From Sinimarinibacterium flocculans (GTDB taxonomy: Bacteria; Pseudomonadota; Gammaproteobacteria; Nevskiales; Nevskiaceae): a stretch of DNA of 64,000 nt. The notes under the pieces were generated by a model. That model did not search any database. It was given only the letters and a program-made list of their open reading frames with translations, and had not been told where the DNA came from. Location of the stretch: the NCBI RefSeq assembly GCF_003201205.1, contig NZ_QICN01000006.1:186001-250000 (forward strand), read 5' to 3'. Shown here piece after piece: positions 58,736 to 64,000 of the stretch (its first letter is position 1; each line of letters begins with the position of its first letter). A program made the translations under genes and the position numbers.

Positions 58736-59950
58736 TCAGTGCCACTCCAGTTCGCCGCTGGCGCAGCGCAGCAGCAGCAGCGCGGAGATCTTCGCGCGCT
58801 CGGTCAGCGACGAGACGCGCATGCGCTCGGCGTCCGAGTGGATATCGCGGCCGACGACGCCGAGGTTGTCGACGTTCGGCAGGCCGTGTGCGGCGAGATT
58901 GTTGCCGTCGCAGCAGCCGCCGGTGGGCTTGAACGCGAGTGGCGTGCCGAGGGCGCGCCCGCAGTCGCCGAGCCAGTCGATCAGCGTCTGCGCGCGGGCG
59001 TCGACGATCTTCGGCGGCCGGGTGAAGCCGCCGCGCAGCTCGAAGCGGATGCCGTCACGCCGCGCGTCGATCAGGATGCGGTCGAGTTGCTCCTGCACCC
59101 AGCACTGATCGTCCGGAATCGTCGTGCGCACGTTCAGCTTGAAGACCGCGAGGTCCGGCACGACGTTTAGCGGGCCGCCGCCGTGGGCATAGCCGATGTT
59201 GAGCGTCACGCCGTCGCGGCTGCCGTTGAGGCTGTCGATCGCGCGGATCGCGTCGGCCGCGGCGCGCAGCGCATTGCGGCCTTCCTCCGGGTTGCGGCCG
59301 GCATGCGCGGCGCGACCGTGGACGATGACATCGAAGTTGCCGCTGCCCTTGCGGCCCGACGCCAGTCCGCCATCGGGAAACGAGGGCTCGTAGATCAGGC
59401 CGAAGCGGTTGCGGCCGGCCGCGGCGCGCAGCAGGGGATCGGAGCCGGCGGAGCCGATCTCCTCGTCCGGGTTGAGCAGGACTTCCCAGCCGATGCGTTC
59501 GCGCCACGGGCTGCGCTCGAGCGCCGCGAGCGCGGCCCACATGACGAGCAGCCCGCCCTTGAGGTCGGCGACGCCGGGGCCGTGCAGGCCGTCGTCGCCG
59601 TCCGGACGTGTCTTCTGGAACGGATGATCCGGCCCGAAGACGGTGTCGAGGTGGCCACCGAGAAACACCTGCAGCGGCGCATCGGGCCGCTGGCGCAGGC
59701 GCAGCGCCGGTCCGATGGGGTGTTCGCGCGGGCGTCCGTCGTCCGCGGTCGACACGAAGGTCGGCAGTTCGATCCACTCGTGCGTGCAGCCGAGCGGCGC
59801 GAAGCGCGCGCGCAGGCGCTCGCCGACCGCGCGCACACCGGCGGCGTTGAAGCTGCCGGAGTTCTGGTCGGACAGTTGCACGAGGGAGTCGCGCATCTCC
59901 GGCAACTGCGCGTCGATCCACTGCAGGAAGGGGGCGAACTCCTCTCGCAT
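58736..59950 (-). CDS. M20-family metallopeptidase/deacylase
   Basis: 404 aa. The metal-site motifs of the M20 (CPDase G2/ArgE/DapE) class are visible: GGHLDTVFG (first His-Asp), GVADLKGGLLVM (bridging Asp), NPDEEIGSAGS (general base Glu and ligand Glu) and the late NVDNLGVVGRDIHSDAE His. An internal lid or dimerisation domain with GKRNFDVIVHGRAAHAGR-like sequence (SGNFDVIVHGRAAHAGRNPE) is present. It lies at the head of the AST operon, where desuccinylase AstE is missing, so it might hydrolyse succinylglutamate; this is inference. Confidence 0.85.
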   Translation of the reverse strand: MREEFAPFLQWIDAQLPEMRDSLVQLSDQNSGSFNAAGVRAVGERLRARFAPLGCTHEWIELPTFVSTADDGRPREHPIGPALRLRQRPDAPLQVFLGGHLDTVFGPDHPFQKTRPDGDDGLHGPGVADLKGGLLVMWAALAALERSPWRERIGWEVLLNPDEEIGSAGSDPLLRAAAGRNRFGLIYEPSFPDGGLASGRKGSGNFDVIVHGRAAHAGRNPEEGRNALRAAADAIRAIDSLNGSRDGVTLNIGYAHGGGPLNVVPDLAVFKLNVRTTIPDDQCWVQEQLDRILIDARRDGIRFELRGGFTRPPKIVDARAQTLIDWLGDCGRALGTPLAFKPTGGCCDGNNLAAHGLPNVDNLGVVGRDIHSDAERMRVSSLTERAKISALLLLRCASGELEWH

Positions 59951-60128
59951 CGGCCGGACCCGTTCTGTTCTAATCGGGGGAATCTACATCGTGTCCTGCA
60001 CGCGGATATTACGCATGAGGGGAATCCTGGGGGTGCGCCGGGAAGCGGCGGATGCCCACGGCCTCTTCTCCCAAGCGCGTGCCCGCAGGCAGCCGTGCGG
60101 GCGGGACGACTCGACAAGGTTCATCGTG

Positions 60129-60944
60129 ATGATTCGATCGGTCTGTGCCAGTCTGTTACTCGCCCTGCTGACATGCCTGCCGGTGTGGGCGTCGGATCAG
60201 GCGCTGTGGGAGCAGTCAACGCTCAACCAGATCCTCAAGCGCGGCGAGTTGCGCGTGGGGCTCGAAGCCGGCTACATGCCGTTCGAGATGCTCGACCGCA
60301 AGGGCAACATCATCGGCTTCGACGTCGATCTGGCCCGGCTGATGGCCAAGTCGATGGGTGTGAAACTGACGCTGGTGAACACGCAGTGGGACGGCATCAT
60401 CCCGGCGCTGCTGACCGACAAGTTCGATGTGCTGATGGGAGGCATGACGATCACGCCGGAGCGCAACCTGCAGGTCAACTTCACGGACCCCTACATCTAC
60501 ATCGGCCAGTCGGTCCTGATGAACCCCAAGCATCGGGAGACGATCAGCAGCTACAGCCAGCTCGACGACGAGCGCTACACGATCGCCACCAAGCTCGGGA
60601 CGACGGGCGACATCGCCGCGCGGCGCTTCATGCCCAAGGCGCGGATCAGGAGCTTCGAAAGCGAGGCCGACGCGACCATCGAGGTGCGCAGCGGTCGCGC
60701 CGACGCCTTCGTCTACGACCTGCCCTACAACGTCATCTACGCCGCGCGGTTCGCGGATTCGGTGGTGCACCTGCACGAGCCGTTCACCCGCGAGGCGCTC
60801 GGCTGGGCGGTGCGCAAGGGCGACCCCGACTTTCTCAACTGGCTGAACAACTTCTTGCGGCAGATCCGCGACGAGGGTATCTACGATGCGCTCTATCGCA
60901 AGTGGTTCGAGAACACGGCCTGGTTGAAGAATGTCGCCGGCTGA
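60129..60944 (+). CDS. Amino-acid ABC transporter substrate-binding protein
   Basis: 271 aa from the ATG at 60129 (AAGG about 11 nt upstream). A signal peptide (MIRSVCASLLLALLTCLPVWA) is followed by LKRGELRVGLEAGYMPFEML, IIGFDVDLARLMAKSMGVKLTLV and IPALLTDKFDVLMGGMTITPERNLQVNFTDPY, a SBP_bac_3 pattern for polar amino acids. It begins an operon of binding protein, permease and ATPase divergent from the AST genes, so arginine or another basic amino acid is the suspected ligand. Confidence 0.9.
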   Translation: MIRSVCASLLLALLTCLPVWASDQALWEQSTLNQILKRGELRVGLEAGYMPFEMLDRKGNIIGFDVDLARLMAKSMGVKLTLVNTQWDGIIPALLTDKFDVLMGGMTITPERNLQVNFTDPYIYIGQSVLMNPKHRETISSYSQLDDERYTIATKLGTTGDIAARRFMPKARIRSFESEADATIEVRSGRADAFVYDLPYNVIYAARFADSVVHLHEPFTREALGWAVRKGDPDFLNWLNNFLRQIRDEGIYDALYRKWFENTAWLKNVAG

Positions 60945-61893
60945 CCCGGGGCGGGCCGTGCGACCCTGGGGCTGGTACGTCCTGTATGCGGCGGTGATGG
61001 CCGCGCTCGGCTACGGGGTCTACGCCGCGGCGCAGCGCGTCGACTACAACTGGCACTGGGAGCGCATTCCCCAGTACGTCGTGAGTTTCGACGGCGAGGA
61101 GGTGGTGGCGCCGTTCGACGGCTTCGTGAAGCTTGCCGACGACGGGCGCAGTCTCGAGGTCGAATCCCTGCGCACGGCCGAGCGGGTGCGGATCGACGCG
61201 TTCGACCGCGTGCTCAGCGGCGACGGCGATCTGGTGTTCGAGGGCGATGCGATCGCGATGCGCTCCGGCATCGCCGCAGGACCGCTGGTCTGGGGGCTGT
61301 GGCTCACGCTCAAGCTGTCGGCGCTGTCGCTGCTGTTCGCGCTCGGCATCGGCGTCGTCGCCGGGCTTGGCCGGGTTGCGCACAATCCGGCGGCGCGCGC
61401 GCTTTCGGCGACCTACGTCGAACTGATCCGCGGCACGCCGCTGCTCGTGCAGATCTTCATCTTCTACTTCTTCGTCGGCACGGTGATGAACCTGTCGGCG
61501 TTCACGGCGGGCGTCGCCGCGCTGTCAGTGTTCACCGGGGCCTATGTCGCCGAGATCGTGCGCGCCGGCATCGAGGCCGTGCCGCGGGGCCAGATGGAGG
61601 CCGCGCGCAGCCTCGGCCTGTCCTACCCGCAGGCGATGCGACACGTCGTGCTGCCGCAGGCGTTCAAGAAGTCGCTGCCGTCGCTGGCGGGGCAGTTCAT
61701 CAACCTGATCAAGGACTCTTCGCTGGTGTCGGTGATGGCATTGACGGATCTGACCAAGGCCGGCCGCGAGGTCGTCAGCTCGACTTTCAGCCCCTTCGAG
61801 GTCTGGTTCACGGTCGCGGCGATGTACCTGCTGCTCACCGGCGCGCTGTCGATTTGGGTACGGCGGCTCGAACGCAGGCTCGCCCATGACTGA
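60931..61893 (+). CDS. Amino-acid ABC transporter permease with enlarged first periplasmic loop
   Basis: 320 aa; overlaps the preceding gene by 14 bp. The core His/Glu/Gln permease module is at about 115-320: [46 protein letters not shown], and the EAA loop [26 protein letters not shown] that couples to the ATPase. The first span ([20 protein letters not shown]) is separated by a beta-rich segment of about 75 residues ([18 protein letters not shown] and [18 protein letters not shown]), absent from ordinary ~220-aa permeases. Confidence 0.9.
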   Translation: MSPADPGRAVRPWGWYVLYAAVMAALGYGVYAAAQRVDYNWHWERIPQYVVSFDGEEVVAPFDGFVKLADDGRSLEVESLRTAERVRIDAFDRVLSGDGDLVFEGDAIAMRSGIAAGPLVWGLWLTLKLSALSLLFALGIGVVAGLGRVAHNPAARALSATYVELIRGTPLLVQIFIFYFFVGTVMNLSAFTAGVAALSVFTGAYVAEIVRAGIEAVPRGQMEAARSLGLSYPQAMRHVVLPQAFKKSLPSLAGQFINLIKDSSLVSVMALTDLTKAGREVVSSTFSPFEVWFTVAAMYLLLTGALSIWVRRLERRLAHD

Positions 61894-62629
61894 GGTCCTG
61901 ATCGAGGCGCGCGGCGTCTGCAAGACCTACGGCAACGGCGTTGCCGCACTGGACGAGGTGTCGCTGACGGTTGCGCGCGGGGAGGTGGTCTGCATCGTCG
62001 GCCCGAGCGGCTCGGGCAAGTCGACGCTGTTGCGCACACTCAACGCGATGGAGCCGATCAGCGCCGGCGAGATCCGGGTGCTGGGCGAGGCGGTGCACGA
62101 CCGGCGCACCAACCTGAACCGCCTGCGGACCCGCGTCGGCATGGTGTTCCAGGCCTTCAACCTGTTTCCGCATCGCACGGTGCTGCAGAACCTGATGCTG
62201 GCGCCCCGCATCGTCGGCGGTGTCGCCGACGCGCAGGCGCGCGAACAGGCCCTGCGGCTGCTCGACAAGGTCGGTCTGGGTGACAAGCACGACCAGTATC
62301 CGGGGCAGCTCTCCGGCGGCCAGCAGCAGCGCGTCGCCATCGCCCGCGCGCTGGCGATGAATCCGCAGATCATGCTGTTCGACGAGCCCACCAGTGCGCT
62401 CGATCCCGAGAAGGTCGGGGAAGTGCTGGACGTGATGAAGGCGCTGGCGGCAGAGGGCATGACCATGTGCGTCGTGACTCACGAGATGGGTTTCGCCCGC
62501 GCGGTGGCCAGCCGGGTGGTCTTCATGGACGCCGGCCGCATCTGCCATGTCGATGAACCGCAACGCTTTTTCGACGGGTCCGGGCATCCGCGCCTGCAGG
62601 CGTTCCTGGGGCAGGTCCTGCAGGGCTGA
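61886..62629 (+). CDS. Amino-acid ABC transporter ATP-binding protein (GlnQ/HisP type)
   Basis: 247 aa; overlaps the permease by 8 bp. Walker [10 protein letters not shown] (about 37), [22 protein letters not shown] (Q-loop), signature [19 protein letters not shown], Walker [13 protein letters not shown] and [21 protein letters not shown] are present. It energises uptake of the amino acid bound by the first gene. No terminator with a T tract follows; the REP-like element at 62697 lies 68 bp after its stop. Confidence 0.95.
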   Translation: MTEVLIEARGVCKTYGNGVAALDEVSLTVARGEVVCIVGPSGSGKSTLLRTLNAMEPISAGEIRVLGEAVHDRRTNLNRLRTRVGMVFQAFNLFPHRTVLQNLMLAPRIVGGVADAQAREQALRLLDKVGLGDKHDQYPGQLSGGQQQRVAIARALAMNPQIMLFDEPTSALDPEKVGEVLDVMKALAAEGMTMCVVTHEMGFARAVASRVVFMDAGRICHVDEPQRFFDGSGHPRLQAFLGQVLQG

Positions 62630-62665
62630 TGCGCCTTGGACTACCATGCGCGCGGTTGGAGCAAG

Positions 62666-62689
62666 GCCTTCGTCGCTCAGTGGGTGAGC
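62666..62689 (+). pseudogene. Degenerate tRNA-Arg 5'-half copy
   Basis: GCCTTCGTCGCTCAGTGGGTGAGC resembles the start of the tRNA-Arg(CCU) sequence at 62802 (GCCTTCGTAGCTCAGTGGAT, then AGAGC) with only two substitutions and one missing base. It covers the acceptor and D-arm and stops before the anticodon arm. It looks like a decayed tRNA remnant (shown as separate blocks here to respect length limits: GCCTTCGTCGCTCAG plus TGGGTGAGC). Confidence 0.5.
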
Positions 62690-62696
62690 CGGATCA

Positions 62697-62751
62697 GCGA
62701 ATGTCCAGTGGACATTCGCCCCGGCGAACGCCCGGCCATGGACGGCCGGGC
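62697..62751. repeat. Double-hairpin REP-like element, copy 2
   Basis: GCGAATGTCC-agt-GGACATTCGC (62697-62719), linker cccggcgaac, then GCCCGGCC-atggac-GGCCGGGC (62730-62751). The conserved GCCCGGCCAT hairpin and GTTCG linker match, in reverse orientation, the element at 29155-29215; the other hairpin differs in sequence but keeps the GCGA(A/G)TG form. Confidence 0.75.
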
Positions 62752-62801
62752 AGGACGCGGCGCCATGATGGATTATTGGCGGTATCGTTTGCGGGATCAG
62801 C

Positions 62802-62846
62802 GCCTTCGTAGCTCAGTGGATAGAGCATCCGCCTCCTAAGGGAAGG
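62802..62846 (+). pseudogene. Truncated or disrupted tRNA-Arg(CCU)
   Basis: GCCTTCG (acceptor), TA, GCTC-AGTGGATA-GAGC (D-arm), then an anticodon arm TCCGC with loop CTCCTAA giving anticodon CCU. Normal pairing would need GCGGA next, but the sequence continues ggGAAGGCACAGG. From there no T-arm (TTCGAAT) and no 3' acceptor CGAAGGC-CCA in the usual place can be found up to the window end. The downstream DNA changes to lower GC. Either an element inserted at the anticodon arm or the 3' half decayed. Confidence 0.65.
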
Positions 62847-62904
62847 CACAGGCGCATGTAAGCACCTGATTCACATCATAACGCGTTGAAATTCAACAAC
62901 AATG

Positions 62905-62934
62905 ACATTGCGCGTCTTTGTGGAACATTGCGCG
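62905..62934. repeat. Direct repeats at suspected island edge
   Basis: ACATTGCGCG occurs twice, at 62905-62914 and 62925-62934 (20-bp period), 60-90 bp from the tRNA-Arg break. A GTTGAA-a-TTCAAC dyad lies at 62885-62897. The arrangement resembles integrase arm-type or excisionase sites, but no experimental or sequence-family link can be made. Confidence 0.4.
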
Positions 62935-63002
62935 AATTTGCACTATGTTGCGGGTTCGGAGCAGATGTAGAGCAGATCGAATGGTCTCTGAGCGCTCGAC
63001 GT

Positions 63003-63022
63003 GCGTTTCGCATGCGAAACGC
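63003..63022. repeat. Perfect 20-bp palindrome
   Basis: GCGTTTCGCATGCGAAACGC is fully self-complementary. It lies just beyond the stop codon of the leftward orphan gene, between that gene and the tRNA remnant, and may be an operator or terminator-like site of the acquired segment. Confidence 0.6.
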
Positions 63023-63027
63023 CGCCG

Positions 63028-63867
63028 CTAGTCGTTTCGCTTGTCCGCAGATGCCTCTGCCACCGCGTCTAGGTATCCGCTCGGGACGATAGTTTCCGGC
63101 CCCATGGCGATTTGTAGGCATTCAAGGTAGTGACGTCGCCAAGCCGACGGGCGTTGGAGCAGCGGCCGTTGCGGCGGATGCACCTCGTGAAGTGCAGTCT
63201 CTCTGCCTTGGCCGATGAGGGCATAAGCTTCCGGTTGCGCGAACTCGCCGACGAGGACTAATGCGGAAGCTTCCGGCGCTACAAACGGTGGTCGGTAGGG
63301 GGCGGAATAAGTCGACAGTAAAGATCTCATGCGGACGGGCTTGCCGTTAGCCAGTGCGGCCAGGCCAAACGCCAAGTCACTTCTCAATGGGCACTCGCAA
63401 ACCTGGACTTGGATTACTACGCTCTCGTCGCCGCGCGTAGAGATCATCCAATTCACCAGCCCAACGGATCGGTGTATGCCGTTCTCGACGAATATCGGAC
63501 CTCGACCTCCCGGCAGACGATGACGAAGCAACCGAAGGCCGTAGCGAGCGCCATCGCCAGGGAAATCGGCATCTCGAATTGCAGACTCGAAGTAGTTAAT
63601 GACACCGTCCTGCCAGCCATAGCCGACCTTTCGGATGGATTCTCTCCATGTCAATGGCGGGGCCCCGAAGTTGAGATGTCCGCAACCGATGATGTCTCGA
63701 ACGGGCACGTCGACGAAGTGAGTGATCGTGTCGGCTGATCGATCTCGGAGGATATCCAGAGCATTCCGAGTGTCGTGTTCAAGCACGATCGGTCGGTCCA
63801 GCAGCTTACCTTTGTAGGCTGCTGCTGCAGCGCAGATTTTCAGATAGTCGCCGGAACTTTTGAGCAT
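63028..63867 (-). CDS. Orphan protein of unknown function in lower-GC DNA
   Basis: 279 aa from the ATG at 63867; no good ribosome-binding site. The sequence has no signal peptide. It contains short recognisable traits but no clear family: DIIGCGHLNFGAPPLTW, then RGPIFVENGIHRSVGLVNWM with an ENGIHRS stretch that faintly recalls the DGxHR motif of ParB/sulfiredoxin-like nucleases, and a Pro/Arg-rich C-terminal third. Third-position GC is visibly lower than in the preceding genes. It is the only sizeable frame after the tRNA-Arg break. I cannot assign a function. Confidence 0.6.
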   Translation of the reverse strand: MLKSSGDYLKICAAAAAYKGKLLDRPIVLEHDTRNALDILRDRSADTITHFVDVPVRDIIGCGHLNFGAPPLTWRESIRKVGYGWQDGVINYFESAIRDADFPGDGARYGLRLLRHRLPGGRGPIFVENGIHRSVGLVNWMISTRGDESVVIQVQVCECPLRSDLAFGLAALANGKPVRMRSLLSTYSAPYRPPFVAPEASALVLVGEFAQPEAYALIGQGRETALHEVHPPQRPLLQRPSAWRRHYLECLQIAMGPETIVPSGYLDAVAEASADKRND

Positions 63868-64000
63868 TGCTACTACAGTTTCGCACGCTCGCTTGTTGCG
63901 CCGTCGATTCTGCCCCAGGCCGCTTTCACCCTCCCTTTGGTCCGGGTGGACTCCGGGCGACCGATCTCGTTCGCGGTTGCTTTATCTGTCTTTGGCGCGG
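63868..64000. other. Window end: no supported feature
   Basis: 133 bp upstream of the orphan gene with moderate GC and no hairpin, tRNA or start of a convincing frame. It presumably carries the promoter of the orphan gene; more of the acquired region lies beyond the window. Confidence 0.4.

Noticed and set aside
62802-63000. Group I intron within the tRNA-Arg(CCU) anticodon loop
   Set aside because: Such introns occur in tRNA-Arg(CCU) of some bacteria, but I found no P, Q, R, S core elements and no 3' half of the tRNA after about 200-300 nt.
62876-63121. 81-aa minus-strand frame beside the tRNA remnant
   Set aside because: It overlaps the end of the orphan gene and the palindromes, lacks a ribosome-binding site and has no family traits.

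Overview
The window is high-GC (roughly 68-70% over most of its length), densely coded proteobacterial chromosome. It carries a Coq7 hydroxylase, a cAMP-type CRP, the arginine succinyltransferase genes astA, astD and astB, FdxA ferredoxin, an ExeA/GspB pair, Rnk, Slp and a TerC preceded by a yybP-ykoY (Mn2+) riboswitch. Together these suggest an aerobic, ubiquinone-using gammaproteobacterium. The DUF1302/DUF1329/RND set, the acyl-CoA dehydrogenases and the very large GMC-oxidoreductase fusion are reminiscent of Nevskiales/Solimonadaceae-type organisms, but that placement is inference.

Layout: 0-4 kb holds the end of a cation efflux gene, coq7, a SET-domain protein, crp, and a hybrid histidine kinase diverging from crp across two identical-arm operators. 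4-9.6 kb is one 1877-codon gene joining a GMC oxidoreductase, an alpha/beta hydrolase and a PhoD-like phosphoesterase. 9.5-16.5 kb is a heme/iron locus read leftward from a Fur-box-like site: an unusual membrane-domain/TonB-receptor fusion, a second TonB receptor, a lipoprotein with two HmuY-like domains, a HugZ-like protein and a tiny membrane protein. 16.6-22.7 kb holds msrA, molybdate transport (modC plus a modA-modB fusion with a ModE-like operator), a neutral ceramidase and a small unknown gene. 23-44 kb is lipid oriented: fatty acyl-CoA synthetase, SRPBCC protein, two acyl-CoA dehydrogenases and a MerR regulator on the plus strand, facing an SDR, an RND/MMPL transporter, a YCF48-type beta-propeller, DUF1329 and DUF1302 genes on the minus strand; then an AraC regulator, GGCT and DsbA-like proteins, a third acyl-CoA dehydrogenase and Slp. 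44-54 kb holds a second DUF1329 gene, a rhomboid protease, rnk, terC, a VOC protein, tRNA-Leu(CAA), a decapeptide-repeat outer-membrane protein, a Nudix hydrolase, fdxA and gspB/exeA. 54-62.6 kb is arginine catabolism (ElaA-type GNAT, AstB, AstD, AstA, an M20 peptidase) divergent from a polar amino-acid ABC transporter.

The last ~1.2 kb changes character. A tRNA-Arg(CCU) sequence stops matching a tRNA just after the anticodon loop and is followed by lower-GC DNA with direct repeats, palindromes and one orphan ORF. This looks like the left edge of an integrated element or genomic island; no integrase lies inside the window.

Non-coding structure is a strong theme. There is a 167-bp concentric palindrome (MITE-like) that exactly fills the rhomboid-rnk gap and supplies both stop codons, two copies of a double-hairpin REP-like element more than 33 kb apart, a hairpin-rich repeat next to the heme receptor, and several regulatory dyads. 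Starts were chosen by ribosome-binding site, signal peptide and overlap with neighbours; they often differ from the longest open frame because high GC produces long spurious extensions.
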